NCBI RefSeq assembly: GCF_003634695.1
Contig: NZ_RBWV01000013.1
Coordinates: forward strand, 124,001 to 188,000
Source of the DNA: Motilibacter peucedani
GTDB lineage: Bacteria; Actinomycetota; Actinomycetes; Motilibacterales; Motilibacteraceae
Direction of reading: 5' to 3'
DNA: 64,000 bases
How positions within the stretch are numbered: the stretch's first letter is position 1; every line of letters begins with the position of its first letter. The notes beneath the pieces are model-generated. The model saw only the letters and a list, made by a program, of their open reading frames with translations. It did not search any database and was not told where the DNA came from. The translations under genes and the position numbers were made by a program. Of the stretch, positions 49,606-63,501 are shown piece by piece.

Positions 49606-49656
49606 CCCCCGCAGCGGTGGGGTGCGCAGTGGCGCCTCCCGCGGCACGCTCGCCGG

Positions 49657-50517
49657 ATGCCCACGACCGCCAGTACCGCCGATCCCGCCAGTCCCGCCAG
49701 TCCCGCCAGTCCCGCCAGTCCCGCCACTGCCACCGCCACGCTGCCCGGACCCGCCCGGGGCTCGCTCGCGCCGGTGCGCCGCGGCCTGCGCGAGCTGCTC
49801 GGCCTGGTGCTGCCCGACGGCTGCGCCGGGTGCGGCGCGCGCGACTGCCCGGCGCTGTGCCCCTCCTGCGCCGGCGCCCTCGCCGGCTCCGCGGTCCGGG
49901 CCGACCCGACGCCGGCACCGCCCGGCCTGCCGCCGGTGTGGGCCGTCGCTCCCTACGCCGGGCCGCTGCGCCCGCTCCTCGCGGCCTACAAGGAGGACGG
50001 CCGCCGCTCGCTGGCCGCGCCGCTGGGTCACGCGCTCGCCCGCTCCCTGCTGGCGGCGGCAGCCGCGTCCCCGCCGGGGCGGCCCGCCGTCGTGGTCGTG
50101 GTCCCGTCGGCGCCGGCCTCCGTGCGTCGGCGGGGCCGCGACACCGGCGCCGTGCTCGCGCGGGCGGCGCTGCGCAGCAGCCGGAGCGGGGACCTCCTCG
50201 CCCCGGAGCGCGACCCCTGCCCCGTCGGCGAGCTCGCGCACGTGCTCCGGCTGCGCCGCAGGGTCCGCGACTCGGCCGGCCTCGACGCGCGGGAGCGCGC
50301 GGCGAACCTCGCCGGCGCGTACGCCGTGCCGCGCACCCTGGCGCCGCTGCTGGCGGGCCGCTCGGTGGTGGTCGTCGACGACGTCGCGACGACCGGTGCG
50401 AGCCTGGCCGAGGCGGCGCGCGCGGTCCGGGCCGCGGGCGGCACCCCGGTGGCCTGCGCGGTGGTCGCCGCGACGCCGCGCCGCTGCGCCTATCCAGGCG
50501 GTGGGCCGGACGACTAA
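49657..50517 (+). CDS. ComF family phosphoribosyltransferase-like protein
   Basis: A 286-residue protein with a zinc-binding front (CAGCGARDCPALCPSC, about 53-70), AYKEDGRRSLAAPLG, and the phosphoribosyl-binding loop VVVVDDVATTGASLAEA. ComF proteins contribute to DNA uptake in competent species; in actinobacteria the role is unsettled. The N-terminus contains a run of ASP-type tripeptides coded by a 9-bp tandem repeat; translation could instead begin later at GTG codons near the conserved region. Confidence 0.9.
   Translation: MPTTASTADPASPASPASPASPATATATLPGPARGSLAPVRRGLRELLGLVLPDGCAGCGARDCPALCPSCAGALAGSAVRADPTPAPPGLPPVWAVAPYAGPLRPLLAAYKEDGRRSLAAPLGHALARSLLAAAAASPPGRPAVVVVVPSAPASVRRRGRDTGAVLARAALRSSRSGDLLAPERDPCPVGELAHVLRLRRRVRDSAGLDARERAANLAGAYAVPRTLAPLLAGRSVVVVDDVATTGASLAEAARAVRAAGGTPVACAVVAATPRRCAYPGGGPDD
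49683..49727 (+). repeat. 9-bp tandem repeat in the comF 5' end
   Basis: TCCCGCCAG is repeated four times exactly (49683-49718) and once imperfectly (49719-49727), coding Ser-Pro-Ala tripeptides. Copy number of such repeats can vary between strains. Confidence 0.9.
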
Positions 50518-50984
50518 CGTTCCGTCATGGCACTCGCCCGAGCCCGTGGTTGCGTCCGGGCCGATCCCCGTGCCGGGGCTCCGGCTCCGACGCGGGACAG
50601 GTCCGGGCAAGCCGATGCCAGCCGCAGGCGAAACGGTCCACGTAAGGCGACTCCTCGTCGCTCGATCACGGTGCGGCTTAGGAGTAAGTCCTGCCCCGCC
50701 GGGGGTCCAGACGTCCCCCGACCCGGGAGAAGGCCAGTAGTGGCCGATGGGCTGCGAACGCCTCAGCAGGCGGATGTGGGGTCGAAGACCAGGTCGGTCG
50801 GGCGAGTGCCGCCCCGCCCGGCCACGACCCCGTCGGGGCACCGCCCGCCGGCACGGTCGAGGCTGCCCGGCGAGAACGGCCACTTCCGTGAGTGCATGAC
50901 CGTTCACATTGGGTAGGCCGTAGTTCCCCGGCCCTGTCCGTCCGGGACGAGGGCCGGCACGTCGAGCACGAGGAGGCCGCATCC
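50518..50984 (+). promoter_or_regulatory. 467-bp gene-free region: long leader/promoter of hpf
   Basis: No convincing gene is present. The stretch is somewhat less GC-rich than its surroundings and holds several hairpins, for example CCCCGTGCCGGGG near 50566, GCGACTCCTCGTCGC near 50648 and paired C-rich/G-rich tracts around 50695-50730. AGGAGG at 50971-50976 serves hpf. I could not match it to a known riboswitch class by eye. Promoter position is undetermined. Confidence 0.45.
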
Positions 50985-51662
50985 GTGGATGTCGTCGTCA
51001 AGGGCCGTCACACCGAGGTCACCGAGCGGTTCCGCACCACCGCCGTCGAGAAGCTCGCCCGCGTCGAGCGCTTCAACACCCGGGTCATCCGGATCGACGT
51101 GGAGGTCTCCGAGGAGCACAACCCACGACTCGCGGGTGAGTGCGAGCGGGTGGAGATCACGGTGCAGAGCAAGGGTCCGGTGATCCGCGCCGAGGCCTGC
51201 GCCGACGACCGGACGGCAGCGCTCGACATCGCGATCGGCAAGCTGGAGGCGCGGCTGCGCAAGGCAGCCGACCGGCGCCGGGTCCACCACGGCGGCAAGA
51301 CGCCTGTCTCGCTCGCGGCGGCCTCGGCCGCTGCGGAGGCCGCCTCGGCCCTGTCGGCGCAGCCGCTCGACGACGAGGAGCCCGACACCGGCCCGGACCA
51401 GGGCGAGAGCCCCGTGGTCATCCGCGAGAAGGTGCACCAGGCCTCGCCGATGACGCTCGACCAGGCGATGTACGAGATGGAGCTCGTCGGCCACGACTTC
51501 TACCTGTTCGTCGACGCGGCGACCAAGCGCCCGAGCGTCGTCTACCGGCGCAAGGGCTGGGACTACGGGGTCATCGGGCTCGACCTCGACTCGGCCACCG
51601 TCTCGGCGGGCGGCCAGGGCGAGGACGCGGCGCTCGCGGCCGGGCTGCACCAGGGGGGCTGA
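50985..51662 (+). CDS. hpf: Long-form ribosome hibernation promoting factor
   Basis: HPF dimerises 70S ribosomes into inactive 100S particles in stationary phase or stress. The 225-residue protein has the N-terminal S30AE domain (MDVVVKGRHTEVTERFR..., about 1-105) and the C-terminal dimerisation domain (REKVHQASPMTLDQAMYEMELVGHDFYLFVD), joined by an Ala/Asp/Glu-rich linker. Two domains mark the long form. GTG 50985 follows AGGAGG at 8 nt. The long leader may carry regulation. Confidence 0.96.
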   Translation: MDVVVKGRHTEVTERFRTTAVEKLARVERFNTRVIRIDVEVSEEHNPRLAGECERVEITVQSKGPVIRAEACADDRTAALDIAIGKLEARLRKAADRRRVHHGGKTPVSLAAASAAAEAASALSAQPLDDEEPDTGPDQGESPVVIREKVHQASPMTLDQAMYEMELVGHDFYLFVDAATKRPSVVYRRKGWDYGVIGLDLDSATVSAGGQGEDAALAAGLHQGG

Positions 51663-51711
51663 GCGCCGCGCGTGGCATCATGGCGCCGAGCGGACCCGAA
51701 GGGCGGCAGGC

Positions 51712-52422
51712 GTGACGAATGCTTCGCGCGAGCACGGCGAGGGGTCTCCGGCGCCGGCCGGGGACCCCATCCGGGTGCTGGTGGTCGACGACCACGCCCT
51801 GTTCCGCCGTGGCCTCGAGATGGTCCTCGGCCAGGAGGAGGGCATCGAGGTCGTCGGCGAGGCCGGCGACGGCGCGCAAGCGGTCCAGCTGGCCGCCGAG
51901 CTCGCGCCCGACGTCGTGCTCATGGACGTGCGCATGCCCCGCCGCAGCGGCATCGAGGCGTGCCTCGCGATCCGCGACGCGGTGCCCACCACCGAGATCA
52001 TCATGCTGACGATCTCGGACGAGGAGGCCGACCTGTTCGAGGCGCTCAAGGCCGGCGCCAAGGGCTACCTGCTCAAGGACGTGCCGATCGACGAGGTGGC
52101 CGACGCGGTCCGCGCGGTGCGCGACGGCAACACCCTCATCAGCCCGGCCATGGCGTCCAAGCTGATCACCGAGTTCTCGGCGATGTACAAGCGCAACGGC
52201 GAGCGCGACCAGGTGCCGGCCCCACGGCTCACCGAGCGCGAGCTGCAGGTCCTGCGGCTCGTGGCCCGCGGCATGAACAACCGCGACATCGGCCAGGAGC
52301 TGTTCATCAGCGAGAACACCGTCAAGAACCACGTCCGCAACATCCTCGAGAAGCTGCAGCTGCACTCGCGCATGGAGGCGGTCGTCTACGCGGTGCGCGA
52401 GAAGCTGCTCGAGATCACCTGA
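51712..52422 (+). CDS. NarL/LuxR-family response regulator
   Basis: A 236-residue two-component regulator: receiver domain ([16 protein letters not shown], phosphoacceptor D72 in LMDVRMP, GYLLKD) and a LuxR-type helix-turn-helix ([36 protein letters not shown]). No histidine kinase gene is adjacent, so its partner is unknown. It follows hpf by 49 bp and precedes the YcaQ-like gene by 8 bp. Confidence 0.95.
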   Translation: MTNASREHGEGSPAPAGDPIRVLVVDDHALFRRGLEMVLGQEEGIEVVGEAGDGAQAVQLAAELAPDVVLMDVRMPRRSGIEACLAIRDAVPTTEIIMLTISDEEADLFEALKAGAKGYLLKDVPIDEVADAVRAVRDGNTLISPAMASKLITEFSAMYKRNGERDQVPAPRLTERELQVLRLVARGMNNRDIGQELFISENTVKNHVRNILEKLQLHSRMEAVVYAVREKLLEIT

Positions 52423-52430
52423 GCGCCCGG

Positions 52431-53639
52431 GTGGGACTCTCGCTCGCCCAGGCTCGCCGGGTGGCGCTGGCCGCCCAGGGCTTCGCGGCGCCCCGCCCCG
52501 AGGCGCCCGGCGCCCGCCAGCTGCTCGCGACCGTGCGCCGGCTCGGCGTCGTCCAGATCGACAGCGTCAACGTCGTCTCGCGCGCCCACTACCTGCCGCT
52601 GTTCTCCCGGCTCGGCCCCTACGACCGGGCCGCGCTCGACCGGCTGGCCTCCCACGCCCCGCGCCGGCTCGTCGAGTACTGGGCCCACGAGGCGAGCCTG
52701 GTCCCCGCCGCCACGCGGCCGCTGCTCGCCTGGCGCATGGCGCGCTGGGGCACCGACGCGTGGGGCGGCATGCGCCGGGTCGCCGAGGAGCAGCCCGAGC
52801 TGGTCGCCGCGGTGCTGCAGGAGGTGCGCGACCGCGGCCCGCTGACCGCCGCCGCGCTCGAGCGGGCGCTCGCCGCCGACGTCCCGCGCACGAAGGACCA
52901 CTGGGGCTGGAACTGGTCGTCGACCAAGCAGGCGCTCGAGCACCTGTTCTTCGCCGGCCAGATCACCTCCGCGGGGCGCACCGCGCAGTTCGAGCGGCGC
53001 TACGCGGTGCCCGAGGAGGTGCTGCCGGTCGAGGCGCTGGCGCCGCCGCCCAGCGACGAGGAGGCCGTCACCGAGCTCGTCGAGATCGCCGCCCGGGCGT
53101 GCGGCGTGGCGACCGAGCGCGACCTGCGCGACTACTTCCGGCTCACCCCGGCCGACGCGCGCACCGCCGTGGCCAACCTCGTCGAGGCCGGCACCCTGCT
53201 GCCGACCGAGGTCGAGGGCGTACGCCGCACCGCGTACCTCCACCGCGACGCCCGGGTGCCGCGCCGGGTCGAGGCCCGCGCCCTGCTCGCGCCGTTCGAC
53301 CCGCTGGTGTGGGAGCGCACGCGCACCGAGGAGCTGTTCGGCTTCCGCTACCGCATCGAGATCTACGTGCCTGCGGCGCAGCGGGTGCACGGCTACTACG
53401 TGCTGCCGTTCCTGCTGGGCGACCGGCTGGTGGCACGCGTCGACCTGAAGGCCGACCGCGCCGTCGGCGTGCTGCGCGTGCAGTCCGCCCACTCCGAGCC
53501 GTCAGCGCCGCCGGAGACGGCCGAGGAGCTGGCGGCCGAGCTCGCGACCATGGCGGGCTGGCTGGGTCTCGACCGCGTGGAGGTCGAGCCGCGGGGCGAC
53601 CTCGCCGGCGCGCTGCGCGGGCTGGTGCGCGCGGCGTGA
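52431..53639 (+). CDS. YcaQ/AlkX-like winged-helix DNA glycosylase
   Basis: A 402-residue protein of the HTH_42 (YcaQ) family. E. coli YcaQ and Streptomyces AlkZ unhook interstrand crosslinks or remove bulky alkylated bases; the catalytic QxQ/QxD motif is visible here as VQIDSVNVV near residue 40. Other family landmarks are [13 protein letters not shown] and [22 protein letters not shown] 52431 was chosen. The stop overlaps the next gene (GTGA). Confidence 0.9.
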   Translation: MGLSLAQARRVALAAQGFAAPRPEAPGARQLLATVRRLGVVQIDSVNVVSRAHYLPLFSRLGPYDRAALDRLASHAPRRLVEYWAHEASLVPAATRPLLAWRMARWGTDAWGGMRRVAEEQPELVAAVLQEVRDRGPLTAAALERALAADVPRTKDHWGWNWSSTKQALEHLFFAGQITSAGRTAQFERRYAVPEEVLPVEALAPPPSDEEAVTELVEIAARACGVATERDLRDYFRLTPADARTAVANLVEAGTLLPTEVEGVRRTAYLHRDARVPRRVEARALLAPFDPLVWERTRTEELFGFRYRIEIYVPAAQRVHGYYVLPFLLGDRLVARVDLKADRAVGVLRVQSAHSEPSAPPETAEELAAELATMAGWLGLDRVEVEPRGDLAGALRGLVRAA

Positions 53640-56600
53640 CCGCCTACGCCGTCCTCGGCCCGGTCCGTCCCGAGGTCCCCGGCCCGCGCGTGCGCGCGCT
53701 GCTCGCCCGGCTCGCCCTCGACCCCGGTCGGGTGGTCGCCCGCGAGGCGCTGGTCGACGCGCTGTGGGGCGAGGAGCCGCCCGGCGACTCGGCCAACGCG
53801 CTGCAGACCCTGGTGTCGCGGCTGCGCCGCACGCTCGGGGCCGGCGCCGTCACCTCGCACCCCGCCGGCTACGCGCTGGCCGCCGCCCCCGACGAGGTGG
53901 ACGCGGTGCGCTTCGAGCGGCTCGTGCAGCGCGCGGGCGCGACGAGCGACGACGCCGACGCCCGGCGCACCTACGCCGAGGCGCTCGCGCTGTGGTCCGG
54001 CCCGCCGCTCGCCGGGCTCGACGCGCCGTTCGTCGACGAGGCGGTGCGACGTCTCGAGGACCTGCGGGCGCGGGCGGTCGAGGCGGACGCCGCGCACGCG
54101 CTCCGGCTCGGCCAGGCCGGCGAGGTCCTCCCCGCCCTCCAGGCGCTGTGCGCGGAGCGGCCGCTGCGCGAGAGCGCGCAGGCGTTGCTGGTCGAGGCGC
54201 TCGCTGCCGGTGGGCGCCAGTCGGAGGCGCTCGCGACCTACGAGGAGATACGCCGCCGGCTCGCGGACGAGCTCGGCGTCGACCCCTCGCCCCGGCTCGC
54301 GGCCGCGCACCTCGCGGTCCTGCGCGGCGAGGTCGCCGCGGTCGCGCCGCCCGCGGTGCCGGCGAGCCCGCGCCGGCACCTGCGTACCTACCTCACCAGC
54401 TTCGTCGGACGCGAGGACGCGCTGCGCGACGTCGCCGCCGCCGTCGCCGGCTCCCGGCTCGTCACCGTGCTCGGTCCGGGCGGGATGGGCAAGACCCGGC
54501 TCAGCGTCGAGGCAGCCGCGCGGCACCCCGGCAGCCGCGTACGCATGGTCGAGCTCGCGTCGGTCGCCCCCGGTGGCGACGTGCTCGGCGCGGTGATCGC
54601 CGCGCTGGGCCTCCGCGAGACCGCGCTGATCGAACGGGCGGGGCCGTCGACCGAGGCCGGCGACCCGGTGGCGCGGCTGGTCGAGCACCTCGACGGCGCC
54701 GAGTCCGTGCTCATCGTCGACAACTGCGAGCACCTGACGGCGGGCGCCGCGCAGCTGGTCGCCGAGCTGCTCGCGCACTGCCCGGGGCTGCGGGTGCTGG
54801 CGACCAGCCGCGAGCCGCTCGGGCTGACCGGCGAGGTCGTCGTGCCGCTCGCGCCGCTCGAGCCGGCTGCCGCCGTCGAGCTGCTGGTCGAGCGCGCCCG
54901 CGCCGTGCGCCCGGGGATCGAGCTGGACCCCGAGCTCGCGTCGCGCGTGTGCCAGCGGCTCGACGCGATGCCGCTGGCGATCGAGCTCGCCGCCGCTCGC
55001 CTGCGCGGCATGTCGCTGGAGCAGCTCGCCCAGCGCCTGGACGACCGGTTCCGGCTGCTGCGCGCCGGCGACCCGACCGTCGCCGAGCGCCACCGCACGC
55101 TGCGCGGCGTCATCGACTGGAGCTGGGACCTGCTCGAGCCGCCGGCGCGCCGGGTGCTCGCCCGCCTGTCGGTCTTCGCCGCGCCGGTGTCGCTGGAGGC
55201 GGCCGCGCACGTCTGCGCCGGTGAGGACGTCGACGCGGCCGACGTGCCGGACCTGCTCGCCGAGCTGGCCGAGCAGTCGCTGCTGGTGCCGGGCGCCGAC
55301 GGCCGCTACGGCGTCCTCGAGACGGTGCGCGAGTACGCCGCGGGCCGCCTCGCCGAGTCCGGCGAGCTCGCCGACGCGCGAGCCGCGCACCTGGCGCACC
55401 ACCTGGCGTTCGCGGAGGCCGAGGAGCCCCGGCTGCGCACGTCGGCACAGCGCGACGCGCTCGCCCGGCTGCGCGGCGAGCGCGACGAGCTGCTGCTGGC
55501 GCTCCGGCACGCCGAGGAGGCCGGCGACGCCGGCTCGGCGGTGCGCCTCGCCGCGGCGATGGCGTGGATGTGGACCCTGCTCGGAGCCCACACCGAGGCC
55601 ACCCGTGAGCTGGCACGGGCGCTCGGCGTCCCGGGCGAGTCCCCGCCCGGCGCGCGGGCGGTGGCACTGGGCCTCTGGGCCGTCTCCTCGAGCGCAGCGA
55701 CGCAGGGCGACACGCCGCGCGAGGGCTGGGTGGAGGAGGTCCGCCAGCTCGCGGCCCGCGTCCCGGAGCCGGAGCGCAGTCCGCTGCTGACGCTGACCGA
55801 AGCGATGCTGGCCATGGTCGAGGACGACAACGCCGGCGTGCTGCGGGCGACCACCGAGGCGCTGGAGCGCGACCTCGGCGACTGGGAGCGGGCGGCGCTG
55901 CACCTGATGCAGTCCTTCTCGGCCGAGAACTCCGGCGACGTGGCCACCCAGCGCCGGGCGCTGGCGCTGGCGCACGAGGAGTTCGAGCGGCTGGGCGACA
56001 CGTGGGGCCGCGCGATGACCATGTCGCTGCTGGCGTCGCAGGCGGCGCGCGAGGGGCGCCTCGGCGAGGCGCTCGAGCAGTCCAAGGCCGGCCTGCACCT
56101 GCTCGACGAGCTGCACGCCGACGACGACGCGGCGTTCCTGCGGGTGCGGGTGGCGACGCTGCTGGCGGCGCAGGGCGACGCCGAGCAGGCGCGCCGGTGG
56201 CTCGAGGGGGTGCTCGAGAGGGGAGCCAGCGACCTGGACGGGCCGTCCGCTCTGGTCGCGACGCACATGCTGGTCGAGCTCGACCTCCTGGACGGCGACG
56301 TGGCCGGCGCCGAGCGCCGGCTCCGCGGGACGCGGGGGCGCTACGTCCACGGAGCGCCCGGCGGCCCCGCCCAGCTGCGGGCGCTGATGAGCGGGGCGGA
56401 GGCGCTCGTCGCCGCTGCGCGCGGCGACGGGGAGGCGGCGGACAGGCTGATGGCCGAGGCGCTGGAGACGGGGGAGGCGGCCCGGGACATGCCGGTCCTG
56501 GCCGACCTCGCCGTCCTGCGCGCCTCGATCGTGCTCGACCGCGGCGCCCCCCGCGACGCGATGCGCGTGCTCGGCGCAGGAGCGGCCGTCCGAGGGACGG

Positions 56601-56761
56601 GCGACCTCGGGTCCCTGCGCGCCATCCGCGTGCGCGAGGCGGCGACCGGGCTCCTCGGCGCCGACGCGGTGGAGGCGGCCTACGCCGAGGGCGCGGCGCT
56701 CGACCGCGCCAGCGCCCTCGAGCTCGTACGAAGCGGCGGCGCTCAGGCCTTGCGGCGGTAG
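53636..56761 (+). CDS. BTAD/NB-ARC/TPR transcriptional regulator (AfsR-like)
   Basis: A 1041-residue regulator: OmpR-type winged helix (1-75), bacterial transcriptional activation domain (about 80-225, ending [20 protein letters not shown]), an NB-ARC ATPase (GPGGMGKT near 280, [39 protein letters not shown]), and a long helical TPR-like C-terminus. Such proteins control secondary metabolism or nearby genes. GTG 53636 overlaps the glycosylase stop. The 3' end overlaps by 19 bp the convergent ABC permease gene. Confidence 0.93.
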   Translation: MTAYAVLGPVRPEVPGPRVRALLARLALDPGRVVAREALVDALWGEEPPGDSANALQTLVSRLRRTLGAGAVTSHPAGYALAAAPDEVDAVRFERLVQRAGATSDDADARRTYAEALALWSGPPLAGLDAPFVDEAVRRLEDLRARAVEADAAHALRLGQAGEVLPALQALCAERPLRESAQALLVEALAAGGRQSEALATYEEIRRRLADELGVDPSPRLAAAHLAVLRGEVAAVAPPAVPASPRRHLRTYLTSFVGREDALRDVAAAVAGSRLVTVLGPGGMGKTRLSVEAAARHPGSRVRMVELASVAPGGDVLGAVIAALGLRETALIERAGPSTEAGDPVARLVEHLDGAESVLIVDNCEHLTAGAAQLVAELLAHCPGLRVLATSREPLGLTGEVVVPLAPLEPAAAVELLVERARAVRPGIELDPELASRVCQRLDAMPLAIELAAARLRGMSLEQLAQRLDDRFRLLRAGDPTVAERHRTLRGVIDWSWDLLEPPARRVLARLSVFAAPVSLEAAAHVCAGEDVDAADVPDLLAELAEQSLLVPGADGRYGVLETVREYAAGRLAESGELADARAAHLAHHLAFAEAEEPRLRTSAQRDALARLRGERDELLLALRHAEEAGDAGSAVRLAAAMAWMWTLLGAHTEATRELARALGVPGESPPGARAVALGLWAVSSSAATQGDTPREGWVEEVRQLAARVPEPERSPLLTLTEAMLAMVEDDNAGVLRATTEALERDLGDWERAALHLMQSFSAENSGDVATQRRALALAHEEFERLGDTWGRAMTMSLLASQAAREGRLGEALEQSKAGLHLLDELHADDDAAFLRVRVATLLAAQGDAEQARRWLEGVLERGASDLDGPSALVATHMLVELDLLDGDVAGAERRLRGTRGRYVHGAPGGPAQLRALMSGAEALVAAARGDGEAADRLMAEALETGEAARDMPVLADLAVLRASIVLDRGAPRDAMRVLGAGAAVRGTGDLGSLRAIRVREAATGLLGADAVEAAYAEGAALDRASALELVRSGGAQALRR

Positions 56762-57515
56762 GCCCGCGTGGCGAGCGGCAGGAAGACCACCACCAGGCCG
56801 ACCGCCCACGCCGCCGAGACGAGCAGCGGCTCGGCGACCGCACCGCCAGTCGTGAGCCCGCGGACCGCGTCGACCAGGTGCGTCACCGGGTTGACCCGGG
56901 TCCAGCTCTGCAGCCAGCCGGGCAGCGTGTCGGCCTGCACGAACGCGTTGCTGCCGAAGGTCAGCGGGAACATCACCAGGAACATCACGCCCTGCACCGA
57001 GCCCGCCGTGCGCAGCACCAGCCCGAGGAAGACCGAGACCCAGCACAGCGAGAGCGCGAAGAGCACCGCGACCACCAGAGCGAGCAGGCCCTCCACGGGG
57101 TTGGTGCCGAGCCGGAAGCCGAGCGCGAAGCCGACGGCGGTGAGCACCGTGCACGACACGACGTACCTCACGACGTCGCCGAGCACCGCGCCGATGAGCG
57201 GCGCCGAGCGCGGGATCGGCAGGCTGCGGAACCGGTCGAAGACGCCCTTCTCGACGTCGGCGTTGAGGTTCACGCCGATCGCCACCGAGGAGAAGACGAC
57301 GGTCTGGACGAGGATCGCGGGCAGCACGTACTCGAGGTAGTCGTGGCGGGAGCCGGTGATCGCTCCGCCGAAGACGTAGACGAAGAGCAGCACGAAGATC
57401 ACCGGTTGCAGCGTCACGTCGATCAGCTGCTCCGGGGTGCGGGCGATCTTGCGCACGGCGCGGCCGGCGAGCGTGACGCTGTGCCGGGCGGTCGCCGGGA
57501 GGGCGAGGGCGGTGC

Positions 57516-57519
<4 letters not shown>
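56743..57519 (-). CDS. ABC-2 transporter permease (DrrB type)
   Basis: A 258-residue permease with six transmembrane helices and the DrrB features VFDRFRSLPIPRSAPLIGAVLGD and NAFVQADTLPGWLQ...NPVTHLVDAVRGL. With the ATPase encoded just upstream it forms an exporter of lipids or drug-like molecules. Its start overlaps the ATPase stop. Confidence 0.93.
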
Positions 57520-58541
<1,022 letters not shown>

Positions 58542-58658
58542 GCCGACGACGGTGCCCGGCGGCGCTGTCAGGAGGCGTACGCGTCGCTGGCAGTGCTCCT
58601 GTCAGCGGTCGTCAGCGGCCCCCGTCGGCTGCCAGCGGCCGTCGCTGCGGCGGCCCGG

Positions 58659-58847
58659 CTAGTGGACGTCGCTCAGGATGCCGGTGAACAGCGAGGCGAG
58701 CCCGGCGAGCACGAAGCCGGCAAACCCGATCCAGAAGACGACCCAGGAGCCGGCCGCGAGCCCGACGCCGCCCACGATGAACAGGACGACCATCAGCAGG
58801 ACCCAGAGCCAGGAGATCGGCCGACCGCGGGTGCTCGCCTGCGCCAT
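58659..58847 (-). CDS. Small two-span membrane protein
   Basis: A 62-residue protein with two transmembrane helices (WLWVLLMVVLFIVGGVGLAA and VVFWIGFAGFVLAGLASLF) and short polar ends. GAGAGG lies about 8 nt upstream of ATG 58847. Similar short genes are common near secA and ABC genes in actinobacteria. Function unknown. Confidence 0.8.
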   Translation of the reverse strand: MAQASTRGRPISWLWVLLMVVLFIVGGVGLAAGSWVVFWIGFAGFVLAGLASLFTGILSDVH

Positions 58848-59013
58848 GTCCAGAACCTCTCGTCGCTCCACGTGACTGCGCTGCCAGCGTAGTGCTCCAG
58901 GGGGGCCGGCCCCACGGCAGGCACCCGGGGCGCGTCGCAGCGGCATAGCATGAACGTCCACGGCGTCATGGCGGCGCCGCTCGTCCTGACGAGAACTGGT
59001 AGGAGTCGATCGG

Positions 59014-61851
<2,838 letters not shown>

Positions 61852-61861
61852 CACCCGTCCC

Positions 61862-62545
61862 TCAGCCCGCCGAGGCGGCGGGCAGCTGGTCCTCGAGCCC
61901 GGCGGCGTAGGCGCTGCCGGGCTCGAGCACGTCGAAGGACGTGCACAGCCAGCGGCCGTTGAGCCCTTCGAGCCGCATGGCGACCGCCAGCGCCCGGCCG
62001 GCCCGGGTCGCGACCGCGCTGACCTCCGCCACGCCGTCGGCCGGCTCGCTGACGTGGACGGAGCGCACGCGCACGGGTGCCCGGCCGGAGCCCGCTGCCA
62101 CCCCAGGCACGCCCGGGGTGGTCGGCGTGCCCGTGCTGCGCGCAGCGAGCGCGCTGCGGCGACGCAGCTCGGCGGCGAGGTCCTCGCGCAGCCAGCGCAC
62201 CAGCTGACCGGCCGGCCGGTGGCCGGCCTGCGCCTCGAGCACGGCCTGCGCCAGCCGCTGGGCCCAGGGGCCGGGGTCGGGAAGGTCGGCGCGAGGAGTG
62301 GTGCGCGGCCCCCAGCCGTCCTCGTCGTCGACGACGCGCAGCCGCTCCACCACCGGTGCCGCGGGCAGTCCGCTCGGCAGCGTGAAGGTCAGCGGCAGGG
62401 GGTCCTGGACCGCGTCGTGCGATCCGCGCCGCGGCTCCGGGACGACCGGGAGAACCGGGTCGAACGGCGCCTCGGCGCGTGGTGCGGGGACGAGCACGAG
62501 CGGTGCCGCGGCGCGGCGGGGAGCGGGGAGCGTGGCGGTCGGCAT
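61862..62545 (-). CDS. Rv3235 family protein
   Basis: A 227-residue protein with a Pro-rich N-terminus and a C-terminal domain that reads WAQRLAQAVLEAQAGHRPAGQL, VRSVHVSEPADGVAEVSA, RWLCTSFDVLEPG, the pattern of actinobacterial Rv3235 proteins located next to secA. Function unknown. AGGAG precedes the ATG. It lies 56 bp downstream of the LysM gene and probably shares its transcript. Confidence 0.9.
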   Translation of the reverse strand: MPTATLPAPRRAAAPLVLVPAPRAEAPFDPVLPVVPEPRRGSHDAVQDPLPLTFTLPSGLPAAPVVERLRVVDDEDGWGPRTTPRADLPDPGPWAQRLAQAVLEAQAGHRPAGQLVRWLREDLAAELRRRSALAARSTGTPTTPGVPGVAAGSGRAPVRVRSVHVSEPADGVAEVSAVATRAGRALAVAMRLEGLNGRWLCTSFDVLEPGSAYAAGLEDQLPAASAG

Positions 62546-62601
62546 GGGAGCTCCTGGAGTCGTCGAGCGTGGTGGGGACGTCGTGGGGAGTGCGCGGTGC
62601 C

Positions 62602-63375
62602 TCAGGGCGCCCTGAGGACCTGGCCGGGCAGGAGCACGGAGGGGTCGGCGCCCACGACGTCGCGGTTCGCGTGCCACCAGCGCGGCCACTCGGCGGCGAT
62701 CTGGGCGGCCGTGGCGTGGGCGCCGAGGTGGCGGGCGCTGATCGACCACAGGGTGTCGCCGCGCAGCACCACCACTCCGGTGGCCGCGTCGGCACCCGCT
62801 GCGTGCACCGGCCGGCGTGGGGCTGTAGCGAGCCCGGTACGCGGCTGACGGACGGGCTCGGCCCGGACATCGGCGTGCGGCGGGGCGGCGGCTGGGCGGT
62901 CGGGCAGGGACAGGGCGGCTGCGTACGCCGTCGCTCCGTCTGCCGCCCGTCCGTCCAGCGGCGCTGCGACGGTGGCGCTCACCGTGGCGCCCCGGCTCGG
63001 TGCCGAGTCTGGGGCGGCGAACGCGGGCGCCGCTGGGCCGACGAGGACCGCCGCGCCGGTGAGCGCGCTCGCCGCCCGGCGCAGCAGCTGCGGCGCGATG
63101 CGGGCGGCGACGGAGTCCGCTGCGCGGCCCAGACGGCCAGGGAGGGTGGCGAGCAGCGAGCAGGCGGTTGCAGCCGCGAGCCACGTGAGGCAGGCGAGCC
63201 CTGCGGCCGCCGCGCCCGCGGAGACGAGGTCGTCGAGGTCTGCAGTCGTCGTGGCGGCGTCCGCGACCGCGGCGCGGAGAACAGCTCCGAGCACCAGGCC
63301 GAGCGCAACCGGTGCCCCGCAGGCTGCAGCAGCGACCGGCGCGGTGAGCCACCGGCACGTGCTCTCTCGCTTCAT
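62602..63375 (-). CDS. LysM-domain membrane protein
   Basis: A 257-residue protein: two hydrophobic segments (about 10-40 and 50-75) anchor it, a third at about 103-120 may be another span, and an Ala/Pro-rich linker leads to a C-terminal LysM (VVVLRGDTLWSISARHLG... ending PGQVLRAP), which binds peptidoglycan. It resembles the actinobacterial LysM genes found beside Rv3235 and secA. ATG 63375 has GGAGG at 5 nt; two 9-bp direct repeats lie just upstream. Confidence 0.88.
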   Translation of the reverse strand: MKRESTCRWLTAPVAAAACGAPVALGLVLGAVLRAAVADAATTTADLDDLVSAGAAAAGLACLTWLAAATACSLLATLPGRLGRAADSVAARIAPQLLRRAASALTGAAVLVGPAAPAFAAPDSAPSRGATVSATVAAPLDGRAADGATAYAAALSLPDRPAAAPPHADVRAEPVRQPRTGLATAPRRPVHAAGADAATGVVVLRGDTLWSISARHLGAHATAAQIAAEWPRWWHANRDVVGADPSVLLPGQVLRAP

Positions 63376-63391
63376 CTTGGCCTCCGTTACG

Positions 63392-63410
63392 TGCGTTTGC
63401 TTGCGTTTGC
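63392..63410. repeat. Two direct 9-mers spaced one helical turn, upstream of the LysM gene
   Basis: TGCGTTTGC occurs at 63392-63400 and again at 63402-63410, a 10-bp period, only 17 bp upstream of the LysM start. It is AT-richer than its surroundings and could be a direct-repeat operator or part of the promoter. Confidence 0.5.
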
Positions 63411-63501
63411 ATTCGACCACGCAGTCTTGCCGTTGCCTAGTGCACGGAAGGGTGGGGACGACGGCCCCGGAGGACCGGTCCGACCGCGTACCCTCGCGCG
63501 C

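Noticed and set aside
50530-50740. Cyclic-di-AMP, cobalamin or SAM riboswitch before hpf
   Set aside because: I looked for the conserved core strings of these classes and could not align them; structure alone is not enough.
50527-50916. A 129-codon forward frame in the hpf leader
   Set aside because: Composition is Arg/Pro-rich without domain, RBS or coupling, and the region has hairpins more suited to a leader RNA.
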